A stretch of DNA of 11,868 nt, from contig JAUVCU010000020.1 in the NCBI GenBank assembly GCA_030590715.1, positions 1 through 11,868 on the forward strand, read 5' to 3'. Below are positions 1 through 7,014 of this stretch, one piece after another. A program made the position numbers and the translations under genes. How positions within the stretch are numbered: position 1 is the first letter of the stretch; each line of letters begins with the position of its first letter. The stretch comes from Lentisphaeria bacterium (lineage in GTDB: Bacteria > Verrucomicrobiota > Lentisphaeria > Victivallales > JAUVCU01). The notes beneath the pieces are model-generated. The model saw only the letters and a list, made by a program, of their open reading frames with translations, did no database searches and had not been told where the DNA came from.

Positions 1-1235
1 TCTCCTCTACGGATTTTATCTAAAATCGATTCGGAACTGTGAGAAAGGGACTCAAAACCTATCAGTCCGAGAAAACTTGAACTTCCTTTAATCGTATGGA
101 AGGATCTGAAAACGGCATTGATAATCTCCTTGTTTTCCGGATATTTTTCTATTTCAAGAAGGTTGACGTTAAGGTTTTCCAAGTGGCTTTCAACTTCTTC
201 CAGAAATCTTGGTATTTCAGAAATAATTATTTCAATTGGAAGTCCTGAATCGAACTCAACAATTTCTCTTTCTTCCGGTTCATCTAGCTGTGTTTGCGTT
301 TCTTCATCAACAGAAATCGGAGAATCATCACTTTGTAGGTGTTCTCCGCCTATTATTCCGTTCAGCCGCTGGATCAGAGCAGTAAAGCCTTCAATTGTTG
401 ATTTTGGCTCACCCGAACTAGCTGAATTTGATAAGTCATCTATCATCGTTTTCAGGCAGTCAACTGATTCGAAAATAGCATCTATAGCATCACCTTCCAG
501 CGAGAGCTCTTCAGACCTTGCCTTGTCTAGTACCTCTTCTGCAGAGTGAGAAAATTGTCTGATTGCAGATAAGTTAAGGAAACTGGCAACGCCTTTTATT
601 GTGTGGAAGGCTCTGAAGACGGCATTAAGTATCTCAGTGTTTTTTGGATCGGACTCAAGTGATAGCAAGTGATTGTCGCATGCCTCAAGGTGTTCTGACA
701 CCTCGGCAACAAAATCTACGACTAAAGCGGGATCCATATTGATTGCACTTATTATATCATTGATGATGTTTTGTTTGATTTCGGGTGGGTCTTCTTTTGC
801 TGCTGGTGCTGGCGCCTCATTGACGTCTTTTTCAGTTTCTGTTTTGACCGGTTCTGCAAGTTCTGGCTTGTCTTCTTTTTTCGTAGGATGAGTTTTTATG
901 TTTAGCTCTTTAGGAAAGGCGATTTCCGATTGTGAATAGTTTTCGTTGAACAGCAACTGGAAGTTGGATATTACCTTTCCAATTACTTCCAGGACAGTCT
1001 CTGGATTTTTCGCCTCACCCATAACAAGGCTCTCTATCATCTCTTCAGATGCTTTGGAAACTTCATAGAGATAGTCATTTTTCTCGTTTTTGAGTTCGGT
1101 CGTCAGTTTCTGCAGTAGATCATGAATTGAGGCAAGGGATTGGATGTCGTCTATTTCTGCAAAAACAAGTGCTTGTGGAAGTTCTTTAAGAACCTCAAAT
1201 ATAGTCTCTTCTGACATATTAAAATCACTTTTCAT
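1..1235 (-). CDS. CheA-type histidine kinase, N-terminal part with two HPt domains (cut by the left window edge)
   Basis: The frame stays open from the start codon to the left edge (411 codons), so the C-terminal part lies outside the window. Two histidine phosphotransfer (CheA P1-like) domains are visible. The first has FHTIKG with the phospho-accepting His near residue 211. The second has FHTIKG with His near residue 380, followed by the P1-like helix ending in LDKIRRGE. Residues 1-165 form an acidic helical region and a Lys/Pro/Ala/Glu-rich linker without a recognised domain. In CheA-type proteins the P1 histidine takes phosphate from the kinase domain and passes it to response regulators; the kinase and CheW-like parts would be expected beyond the edge. 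A multi-HPt protein without a kinase domain is the alternative. The start is uncertain: ATG at 1235 and ATG at 1217 are in frame and neither has a strong ribosome binding site. The gene is divergent from the one at 1348. Confidence 0.85.
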   Translation of the reverse strand, partial: MKSDFNMSEETIFEVLKELPQALVFAEIDDIQSLASIHDLLQKLTTELKNEKNDYLYEVSKASEEMIESLVMGEAKNPETVLEVIGKVISNFQLLFNENYSQSEIAFPKELNIKTHPTKKEDKPELAEPVKTETEKDVNEAPAPAAKEDPPEIKQNIINDIISAINMDPALVVDFVAEVSEHLEACDNHLLSLESDPKNTEILNAVFRAFHTIKGVASFLNLSAIRQFSHSAEEVLDKARSEELSLEGDAIDAIFESVDCLKTMIDDLSNSASSGEPKSTIEGFTALIQRLNGIIGGEHLQSDDSPISVDEETQTQLDEPEEREIVEFDSGLPIEIIISEIPRFLEEVESHLENLNVNLLEIEKYPENKEIINAVFRSFHTIKGSSSFLGLIGFESLSHSSESILDKIRRG

Positions 1236-1257
1236 TTATAAGTCTTAAGGTTGATGA

Positions 1258-1287
1258 ATTATACAATAAATCCCGCTTGCAATGCAA
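1258..1287 (-). promoter_or_regulatory. Putative sigma-70-type promoter of the HPt/CheA-like gene
   Basis: On the minus strand a perfect TATAAT -10 box (1263-1258) lies 18 bases from a poor TTGCAT -35 box (1287-1282). The -10 box is 22 bases ahead of the ATG at 1235. It overlaps the -35 box of the divergent promoter. This is a pattern match only. Confidence 0.4.
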
Positions 1288-1305
1288 TAGAGGCTCCATT
1301 ATTAT
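1277..1305 (+). promoter_or_regulatory. Putative sigma-70-type promoter of the 143-residue conserved gene
   Basis: TTGCAA (1277-1282) and TATTAT (1300-1305) are separated by 17 bases, with a predicted start of transcription near 1312 and a leader of about 35 bases. TTGCAA is self-complementary and sits where the divergent promoter also has its -35 region, so the two polymerases would compete. This is a pattern match only. Confidence 0.4.
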
Positions 1306-1347
1306 GACCGTGGATTAAATAAAAAGGTTAAAACAAAGGAGTTATAT

Positions 1348-1779
1348 ATGAGCGATTCTACGACACTTCAGATAGTCGGAAGTCTTTTGAATAATGGCGT
1401 TAAGCTGACTGATATTCAGGATATCCTTAAAGAAGAACATTCTATCAATATGACTTTTCTTGATCTAAGGCTAATGGCTGCAGAGCTTGAAAATGTCGAT
1501 TGGGGAAAACACGATCCGAAACAGCCTGATCCTGAAGATGAGGTTCCTGTTGAGGTTCCTGTTGGTGATGGTGTAACGACAGTTGAAGTCAGTAAACTCG
1601 TACGACCTGGTTCTGTGGCAAATGGTTCGGTTAAGTTTGCTTCCGGAGCAAGTGCCGACTGGCTGTTGACTCAACAGGGTCAGATCTCTCTGGAAAATAG
1701 TGTAGGGGAGCCAACTTCAAGTGATATTGAGGATTTCCAGGTTAAACTTCAGGAAGTTCTTACTTCTCCAGGGTACTAG
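1348..1779 (+). CDS. Conserved hypothetical protein, 143 residues
   Basis: AAAGGAG at 1335-1341 lies six bases before the ATG, so the start is secure. The N-terminal third (about residues 5-50) has the look of a helix-turn-helix-sized helical unit: a first helix (LQIVGSLLNNGV), then LTDIQDILKEEH, then MTFLDLRLMAAELEN. A Pro/Asp/Glu/Val-rich linker follows at about 55-75, and then a beta-rich segment at 76-120 with alternating Val, Gly and Ser ending in ADWLLTQQGQISL. There is no signal peptide and no membrane segment. It resembles short proteins I associate with Verrucomicrobia and Lentisphaerae, but I cannot name a family or a function. It faces away from the HPt/CheA-like gene and ends at a hairpin shared with recF. 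Confidence 0.85.
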   Translation: MSDSTTLQIVGSLLNNGVKLTDIQDILKEEHSINMTFLDLRLMAAELENVDWGKHDPKQPDPEDEVPVEVPVGDGVTTVEVSKLVRPGSVANGSVKFASGASADWLLTQQGQISLENSVGEPTSSDIEDFQVKLQEVLTSPGY

Positions 1780-1786
1780 GTCTTTT

Positions 1787-1818
1787 TCAGCTAAAGGTTG
1801 CTTTTAGCCTTTAGCTGA
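1787..1818. terminator. Bidirectional hairpin between the convergent 143-residue gene and recF
   Basis: A perfect 11-bp stem (TCAGCTAAAGG at 1787-1797 with CCTTTAGCTGA at 1808-1818) encloses a 10-base loop. It starts seven bases after the plus-strand stop codon, and its right arm contains the recF stop codon. Neither side has a strong T run directly after the stem, so its efficiency is uncertain, but it is placed to end both transcripts. Confidence 0.55.
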
Positions 1819-2887
1819 TGACTATGCCGTTTTCTATTTTATAGACTTTGGCTTCGTCGAAGTACTTGTCGGATGGCAGGTCGGTAAAGGTAAAGAAAGC
1901 TTGTTCTGCTTTATTAATAACTTGATAGAAATACGATTTTGTCATCTGGTCTAGTTCTCCGGTAACATCATCCACCAGGACTATAAGCGGTTTGTTGTCA
2001 TTTTCTCTCGACGCAAAAATATTTACCTTCGCCATTTTCATACAAAGTGAAATAAGCCTGCATTGTCCTGTAGAGCCGTAGTTTCGCAACGGTTTTTTGT
2101 TATACAAAATTTCAAAGTCATCTATCTGCGGGCCGAATGCAGTTTGCCCGCGGAACATCTCCTTTTTTCTTTCCGTTTCGAAACGGGCTAAATAAGATTC
2201 TTGATTTGTAACGCCATTTTGTATCTTGTATCTTATGGAGAAATCGACGTTTCCTTTGTTGAATCCTTTTAGAAGTTCTTTTATTTCCTGTTCGAGCATT
2301 TTAAGGAAATCCTGCCTGTACTTTACTATCTCAACTCCATTTTGTGCGAGGATCTGCTCATAGGCTTTGAGTGTGTCTACATCTTTTTTTTGTGATCGCA
2401 GGACGCTATTTCTCGATTTAAGTGCAATTGAGTAATTCTGTAGAGCTGTTAAGTATCGAGGAGTAAGTGAGGCGATGAGCATATCAATAAACCGTCTTCG
2501 CAGTCCGGAATTACCGGTTACTATTGTGATGTCTTCCGGAGAAAAAGCCACTGCGTGGATCTGGCGGATAAACTCGCTGGCCAGAGAAATTCCGGATCCA
2601 TCTATTCTTAGTTTTCTGATACTTGTGTATTCAACTTCCAGTGATTTAGACCAGCCTGCTTCAGTTTTTACTTGAGCTCCGATGTAGAAGCCATTTCCAC
2701 CGATTCTTCTGATATCCCGAATTTGAGATGTGCGGAAGGATCTTAGCATGCTAAGAAAAAAGATAGATTCAAGAAGGTTTGTTTTTCCCTGTCCATTCGG
2801 GCCAATGAAAAGATTTACCTTGTTGTCGAGCTTTATGTCAAGGTCGACGTAATTTCTGAAGTCTTTTAAAACTATATGGGACAGCAT
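1811..2887 (-). CDS. recF: DNA replication and repair protein RecF
   Basis: RecF is an SMC-like ATPase that, with RecO and RecR, loads RecA on gapped single-stranded DNA at stalled forks. The 358 residues match the usual length. Walker A is GPNGQGKT at residues 29-36. The ABC-type signature is GSTGQCR at 271-277. Walker B with the catalytic acidic residue is LIVLVDDVTGELD at 301-313. The N-terminal MLSHIVLKDFRNY is typical of the family. The gene lies downstream of dnaN in the common dnaN-recF order, but the 88-base gap holds a strong terminator. The ATG at 2887 has no obvious Shine-Dalgarno sequence, which suggests weak or coupled translation. The stop codon lies inside the hairpin shared with the convergent gene. 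Confidence 0.96.
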   Translation of the reverse strand: MLSHIVLKDFRNYVDLDIKLDNKVNLFIGPNGQGKTNLLESIFFLSMLRSFRTSQIRDIRRIGGNGFYIGAQVKTEAGWSKSLEVEYTSIRKLRIDGSGISLASEFIRQIHAVAFSPEDITIVTGNSGLRRRFIDMLIASLTPRYLTALQNYSIALKSRNSVLRSQKKDVDTLKAYEQILAQNGVEIVKYRQDFLKMLEQEIKELLKGFNKGNVDFSIRYKIQNGVTNQESYLARFETERKKEMFRGQTAFGPQIDDFEILYNKKPLRNYGSTGQCRLISLCMKMAKVNIFASRENDNKPLIVLVDDVTGELDQMTKSYFYQVINKAEQAFFTFTDLPSDKYFDEAKVYKIENGIVIS

Positions 2888-2918
2888 TGTCGTTCTGGTT
2901 TTGTGGGGTTAAATATAC

Positions 2919-2955
2919 AAAAAAACCTGCATGCTTAAATAAAGCGTGCAGGTTT
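2919..2955 (-). terminator. Intrinsic terminator after dnaN
   Basis: On the minus strand a 14-bp stem with one C/A mismatch (arms at 2955-2942 and 2936-2923) and a 5-base loop runs directly into seven T residues (2925-2919). It starts 20 bases after the dnaN stop codon and ends 31 bases before recF, so much of the dnaN transcription should stop before recF. Confidence 0.8.
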
Positions 2956-2975
2956 GGGAATCACTTTATTATGCG

Positions 2976-4070
2976 TTATTTATTACGCATAGGCATGATG
3001 ACGTAAAGGAAACCGTCACCGCCTTCAACAGCAACAGGGCTGAATCCGTCATTCATTTTCATCACAACCGAATCTGCGCCAGAGTGTCTGAATGGCGCAG
3101 AAAGGAATGCCGGGTTGAATGAAATGTTAAGTTCTCCGTCATCGTATTCGATTGGAAGAACATCTGTTCCTTCACCAATATTCGTACTCGAAGCATCAAA
3201 TGTCAGTTGGTTTTTGTCAAACGACAGTTTTACAAATGCGCTCGAGTCAGCAAGGGCAAGTGATACAAGCTCAAGCTTTGTCTGGAATTGAGCACTGTCG
3301 ATGTTAATAGAGCGGCTGAATGAAGGTGGGATAACCTGACGGTAGTTCGGGTAGTTACCTTCGATGAGTTTGCTTGAAAGCTGAGCTTTTGTTGTTTCGA
3401 AAGAGATCTGTTTTTCGCCGATATTAACAGATACCTCTTTTTCTCCTACGATCAGGCGCTTAAGTTCTGTCGCACTTTTAAGTGGAATGATGCAGTCTCC
3501 TTCAGAACCAGTATATCCTTCAAGGATTTTCTCAACAAGCGCAAGGCGTTTACCATCTGTAGCTACAGCTGTGAATGTATTTTCTTTAACCGTACAAAGA
3601 ATACCGTGAAGAACCTTTCTTGAATCATCAAGACTTACCGCATAAGAGATCTGGTCGAAGATACGTGCAAGGTCAGAAGCTTCAAAAGTAAGAGTTCTGA
3701 TCGGTGTAAATTCGATCGGAAGCGGGAAGTCATCAGCAGCAAGGCCAAGAAGCATGAATGATGCAGTACCACAGTCGATCTTTGTGTGGTGCTTTTCATT
3801 ACAGTCAAGAATAACATTATCGTCGCGAAGTTTGCTGACAAGTGCAAGCAGCTTTTTTGCAGGAATAGTCGTTTTTCCTTCAGTCTCTATCATCACTTCG
3901 ATTTTAGTTGTTACACGAACTTCAAGATCCGTGGTCGTAAGAGTAAGCTCATTTCCTTCAGCTTCCAATAGTATGTTTGCCAGGATTGGAAGAGTTGAGC
4001 GGGATCCGATAATGTTTGTTACTTTCTGCAGGGCCTTTAGAAAACTTTCGCGAGATACTGTGATTTTCAT
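2976..4070 (-). CDS. dnaN: DNA polymerase III beta subunit (sliding clamp)
   Basis: The protein forms the dimeric ring that tethers DNA polymerase III to its template and binds clamp-binding motifs of repair proteins. The 364 residues match the bacterial family, with the three repeated clamp folds at about 1-120, 125-245 and 248-364. Recognisable family segments are the N-terminal MKITVSRESFLKALQKV with TLPILANILLEA, the central DDSRKVLHGILCTV, VATDGKRLALVE and LIEGNYPNYRQVIPP, and the C-terminal end VIMPMRNK. The start is supported by AAGGA 12 bases upstream, a longish spacing. The gene lies between the DUF167 gene and recF on the same strand, with a promoter candidate at 4170-4199. No dnaA is next to it, unlike the classical dnaA-dnaN-recF origin cluster. 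Confidence 0.97.
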   Translation of the reverse strand: MKITVSRESFLKALQKVTNIIGSRSTLPILANILLEAEGNELTLTTTDLEVRVTTKIEVMIETEGKTTIPAKKLLALVSKLRDDNVILDCNEKHHTKIDCGTASFMLLGLAADDFPLPIEFTPIRTLTFEASDLARIFDQISYAVSLDDSRKVLHGILCTVKENTFTAVATDGKRLALVEKILEGYTGSEGDCIIPLKSATELKRLIVGEKEVSVNIGEKQISFETTKAQLSSKLIEGNYPNYRQVIPPSFSRSINIDSAQFQTKLELVSLALADSSAFVKLSFDKNQLTFDASSTNIGEGTDVLPIEYDDGELNISFNPAFLSAPFRHSGADSVVMKMNDGFSPVAVEGGDGFLYVIMPMRNK

Positions 4071-4169
4071 CGTAAATACACGTCCTTATGATTTTTTGAC
4101 TTACTCTAATTCAATAAATCGAGTTTAATTTTTTTTGATAATCCTCACAAATATAGCTTCTATATTTCC

Positions 4170-4199
4170 ATAATAAAGGGGCCTATTATGATTTATCAA
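4170..4199 (-). promoter_or_regulatory. Putative sigma-70-type promoter of dnaN
   Basis: On the minus strand TTGATA (4199-4194) and TATTAT (4175-4170) are 18 bases apart, each matching five of six consensus bases. Transcription would begin near 4163, giving a leader of about 90 bases before the dnaN start. The 242-base gap between the DUF167 gene and dnaN is AT-rich and otherwise without visible features. Confidence 0.45.
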
Positions 4200-4297
4200 T
4201 CTTTACCTTAAATGTTACTCTTTTGTTATTTATGAATGCCTGTTTCAGCAAGGATGGTATTTGGATAGAGAAGTGTAAATACCGGAATGAAGTAGTT

Positions 4298-4320
4298 GAC
4301 TGCAATTAAGAATTACAGTC
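4298..4320 (-). terminator. Weak hairpin at the end of the DUF167 gene
   Basis: A 10-bp inverted repeat (4298-4307 with 4311-4320, one G-U pair on the transcribed strand) with a 3-base loop overlaps the stop codon of the DUF167 gene. No T run follows, so it may only stabilise the 3' end of the message. Confidence 0.3.
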
Positions 4321-4606
4321 CGGACTTTTGTTTAAATTCAGTTAAGGAGACTCCTGTTATTTTGATTATTTTATTTCGTCCATTTTGGCCGGAAGCAATT
4401 TCGATACTGGATTTACCCACTCCGAGAAGTTTACTCATAAACTTAACTATTGCGGCATTTGCTTTCCCGTCTACCGGCGGTGCTGTTATGGCGATTTTTA
4501 CTGCGTCTCCGTGCAATCCTACAACCTTATTTTTCGAGGCTCTCGGTTGGACCCAGCATGTTACTGAAACACCTGACTCTGTTTCCTGAATCGCTTTCTC
4601 TACCAT
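4313..4606 (-). CDS. DUF167 (YggU-like) family protein
   Basis: This 97-residue protein matches the small DUF167 family: a central VQPRASKNKVVGLHGDAVKIAITAPP-type core (residues 19-44), the hallmark PPVDGKANAAIVKFMSKLLGV (43-63) and the closing strand SSIEIASGQNGRNKIIKITG. The family folds into a compact alpha/beta domain; its biochemical role is not established, and it is often found beside genes of the YggT/YggS neighbourhood. Here it stands alone between the hydrogenase region and dnaN. AAAGGA six bases before the ATG (SD at 4612-4618) supports the start. It may share transcription with dnaN, although a separate dnaN promoter is likely. Confidence 0.9.
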   Translation of the reverse strand: MVEKAIQETESGVSVTCWVQPRASKNKVVGLHGDAVKIAITAPPVDGKANAAIVKFMSKLLGVGKSSIEIASGQNGRNKIIKITGVSLTEFKQKSGL

Positions 4607-4775
4607 GTTGTTTCCTTTAAATTAATCATCTGCAAAATAATTAGCCTGCTTTCTCTTTAAATAAAAGATTTATAACGATTTCTTTATCCTGATTTTTAGG
4701 TACATAATCGTTCGAAATTCCTGATTATTCTTAGTCTTAGGTACAAATATGTACTGTTAGTGTTTTGTGAAGTAG

Positions 4776-4904
4776 ACGCTGTGTTATCTGGAAGTTCCAG
4801 AGTTCCAACAGGTTGATGCTTTGTTGTGCGCCGTTGGCACGCCTGATGCTTTTGGAAATATGATGAAGCATATCGTCGAAAGTTCAGATCCAAAAGGAAA
4901 ATAA
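4776..4904 (+). pseudogene. Possible remnant of a coding sequence, no ATG start
   Basis: In one plus-strand frame, bounded by a stop at 4773-4775 and a double TAA at 4902-4907, the translation looks protein-like: ...YLEVPEFQQVDALLCAVG, then TPDAFGNMMKHIVESSDPKGK. No ATG begins it, no ribosome binding site precedes the CTG or TTG codons that could start it, and no family is recognised. It may be a decayed gene end, a small gene with a rare start codon, or chance. The rest of 4607-4971 is AT-rich with no gene I can support, apart from two copies of TGATGCTTT (about 4813 and 4848). Confidence 0.2.
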
Positions 4905-4982
4905 TAAAGGAGTGAATAAAACGCTTATGGGAAAATAAAAGTGTAACCAAATTTAAAATAATAATATTTATGGAGGTTTAAA

Positions 4983-5114
4983 ATGAAAGGCGTTAAATTT
5001 GATTTTTTATTGAAGAAAAAGGTAAAGAAACTAAACAGGCTTTTAAAACTGCAGAAAGATAAGAGGATGGAGAAAAAACTGAATGGTCTGCTTATAGACT
5101 TTGATTTTGAGTAG
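4983..5114 (+). CDS. Small lysine-rich protein, 43 residues, unknown function
   Basis: GGAGGT at 4972-4977 lies five bases before the ATG, and an intrinsic terminator follows 41 bases after the TAG stop, so this has every sign of a real small gene. The protein begins MKGVKFDFLLKKKVKKLNRL and ends KKLNGLLIDFDFE. It has 12 Lys and 2 Arg against 6 acidic residues (net about +8) and should form an amphipathic helix in the middle. The two ends mirror each other (KFDFLL near the start, LLIDFDFE at the end). There are no Cys residues, so no metal site. No family is recognised. It converges on hydA, with the two terminators back to back; no functional link to the hydrogenase can be claimed. Confidence 0.7.
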   Translation: MKGVKFDFLLKKKVKKLNRLLKLQKDKRMEKKLNGLLIDFDFE

Positions 5115-5155
5115 AGAAGGTAAAAGTAATATATGAATAGTGATGTTAACCCGAG

Positions 5156-5196
5156 AAGGGTTGTAAGAGGATGATAATTTCATACAGCCCTTTTTT
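5156..5196 (+). terminator. Intrinsic terminator of the 43-residue gene
   Basis: A 10-bp stem (AAGGGTTGTA at 5156-5165 with TACAGCCCTT at 5183-5192, one G-U pair) with a 17-base loop runs into six T residues (5191-5196). Confidence 0.7.
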
Positions 5197-5202
5197 ATGT
5201 CG

Positions 5203-5236
5203 AAAAAAGCCCCGGTTTGAAACAAACCGGAGCTTT
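5203..5236 (-). terminator. Intrinsic terminator of the hydCBA operon
   Basis: On the minus strand a 14-bp GC-containing stem with one mismatch (arms at 5236-5223 and 5219-5206) and a 3-base loop ends in a run of six T residues (5208-5203). It begins 27 bases after the hydA stop codon. Confidence 0.85.
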
Positions 5237-5262
5237 ATATTTCTGCTTTTTATACCTTAGAC

Positions 5263-7002
5263 CTAGTCGTCATCAAATTTTGGTTCATACTTGGTATGAA
5301 GTAATTCGTGCGCCTTATGGCCACCAGGTTCGCCAAGGAATTCATCGTATAGTTTTTTGACATCATGGTTGTGATGTGACTTACGCGCTCCTTGATTTTT
5401 ATCATCTTCATAGATAGCATCCATTCTTTTCTGGATGATTTCTGTTTGATCGTGGATATAAGGCTGACCTCCACCATTGATACAACCACCAGGGCAAGCC
5501 ATTATTTCAATAGCGTGGAACTGTTCCTCTCCGCTCTGGATTTTGTCTAGAATTTTGCGTGCATTCCCAAGTCCGGAAGAGACCGCGACTCGAATATCCA
5601 TGCCTGCCACCTGCACCGTTGCTTCTCTCACTCCCTTAAGCCCGCGAACCGCAGTGAAGTCAATACTATCAAGATCCTCACCAGTGATCCAGTCAGCAGC
5701 TGTTCTAAGTGCAGCTTCAAGAACTCCACCGGTCGCTCCGAAGATAACAGCCGCACCGGTTGACTCCCCCAGAGGATTGTCATATTTCTCATCCTCAAGA
5801 ATGTCGAATACTATTCCGGCTTCCTGGATCATTTCACTCAGTTCTCGTGTAGAAATAACCACATCTACATCGCGCACTCCGTCACGGGAGAATTCCTCAC
5901 GGGAAGCTTCGTATTTCTTAGCCAGACAAGGCATTACTGAGACTACTATAAGGTCTTCCGGTTTTACTCCAACTTTATCCGCGTAATATGTTTTTGCTAT
6001 GGCTCCAAACATCTGCTGTGGAGACTTACATGTTGAAGGGACGTGGCAGAGTTCCGGATATTGGTATTCCAGGAAATTAACCCAGCCCGGACAACACGAT
6101 GTCAGAATCGGAAGGTTTTCACCTTTTGTAACTCGAGCGATCAGCTCTGTTGTTTCTTCCCAGATTGTCAGGTCTGCAGAGAAGTTCGTGTCAAATACTT
6201 TGTTGAATCCCATTTTTCGGAGAGCTGCTACCATTTTTCCTGTAGCGATAGATCCCGGTTCCATGCCGAATTCTTCACCGATTGCCACACGAACTGCAGG
6301 AGCAGTCTGTACGATAACGGTTTTTGATTCGTCGTTCAATGCTTCCCATACTTTGTATTTGTGGCTTATCTCAGTAAGAGCTCCGACAGGACATGCTGAA
6401 ACACATTGGCCGCAGAAAGTACATTTTGTTGCAGTAAGCTCAGTATCTGCACCCGCAGCCATATTTGCAGTGAAGCCTCGTCCGACAGCGGAAAGGATTC
6501 CAACCGTCTGAATGTCGTTGCAGGCAAATTCGCAACGGCGGCACATGATGCATTTGCTCATGTCACGGGCAATCGATTCATTGGCTATATCCAGTGCAGC
6601 AGTAGAAATCTCCCCCTCGTAGCGAATTTTATGAAGTCCCATTTCCTGGGCCAGTTTCAACAACTGACAGTTGTCATTTTTAGCACACGTCAGACAGTCT
6701 TTCGGATGGTCGGAAAGTAACAAGTCCAGAATGGTACGTCTGTTTTTGATTGCTCGAATAGTATTCGTTTTAACAACCATCCCTTCTGTGCACATTGTAG
6801 AACACGAAGGTGCCATGTTCGCTCTGCCTTCAACTTCAACTACACAGATACGGCACGATGCCGTTTTATTTTCAAAATCGAAACAGTCCAGCTTCATGTG
6901 GCAAAGTGTAGGGATGTTGATTCCCAACCGGCTTGCAGCTGCAAGAATCGTTGTTCCTTCATTGACAGAAGTTTCTTGTCCGTTGATAGTAAGATTAATC
7001 AT
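5263..7002 (-). CDS. hydA: [FeFe] hydrogenase catalytic (H-cluster) subunit
   Basis: HydA makes or splits H2 at the H-cluster. In order, its 579 residues show an N-terminal [2Fe-2S] ferredoxin-like domain (Cys 34, 50, 53, 67), a His-Cys3 [4Fe-4S] site (His99, Cys103, 106, 112), two [4Fe-4S] clusters (CIMCRRC at 151-157 with Cys161; CTFCGQC at 194-200 with Cys204), and the H-domain with all three signatures: TSCCPGW at 301-307 (Cys303 proton relay, Cys304 ligand), MPCLAKKYE at 357-365 (Cys359), and EIMACPGGCINGGGQP at 499-514 (Cys503, Cys507). The C-terminal tail with HELLHTKY is the usual small-subunit-like segment. No transmembrane part or signal peptide is seen, so it should be cytoplasmic. 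It is the last gene of hydC-hydB-hydA, 12 bases after hydB, with AGGGGAA as ribosome binding site. The partners indicate the trimeric NAD-linked (group A3-like) type. HndD-like naming is also possible. Confidence 0.97.
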   Translation of the reverse strand: MINLTINGQETSVNEGTTILAAASRLGINIPTLCHMKLDCFDFENKTASCRICVVEVEGRANMAPSCSTMCTEGMVVKTNTIRAIKNRRTILDLLLSDHPKDCLTCAKNDNCQLLKLAQEMGLHKIRYEGEISTAALDIANESIARDMSKCIMCRRCEFACNDIQTVGILSAVGRGFTANMAAGADTELTATKCTFCGQCVSACPVGALTEISHKYKVWEALNDESKTVIVQTAPAVRVAIGEEFGMEPGSIATGKMVAALRKMGFNKVFDTNFSADLTIWEETTELIARVTKGENLPILTSCCPGWVNFLEYQYPELCHVPSTCKSPQQMFGAIAKTYYADKVGVKPEDLIVVSVMPCLAKKYEASREEFSRDGVRDVDVVISTRELSEMIQEAGIVFDILEDEKYDNPLGESTGAAVIFGATGGVLEAALRTAADWITGEDLDSIDFTAVRGLKGVREATVQVAGMDIRVAVSSGLGNARKILDKIQSGEEQFHAIEIMACPGGCINGGGQPYIHDQTEIIQKRMDAIYEDDKNQGARKSHHNHDVKKLYDEFLGEPGGHKAHELLHTKYEPKFDDD

Positions 7003-7014
7003 TAATAAGTTCCC

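Noticed and set aside
118..549. 143-residue plus-strand open frame, Ser/Ile-rich
   Set aside because: It lies opposite the HPt/CheA-like coding sequence, whose frame carries two clear HPt domains; low-complexity Ser-rich translation is typical of an antisense shadow.
4071..4312. Replication origin (DnaA boxes) next to dnaN
   Set aside because: No TTATCCACA-type boxes or clusters were seen in this gap or elsewhere in the window, and dnaA is absent.
4696..4950. 84-residue minus-strand open frame in the gap before the small gene
   Set aside because: No ribosome binding site, biased composition with no domain, and no context; likely chance in AT-rich DNA.
5133..5174. 13-codon frame with a weak AGAAGG site after the 43-residue gene
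   Set aside because: It runs into the terminator stem of the small gene and is too short to support.
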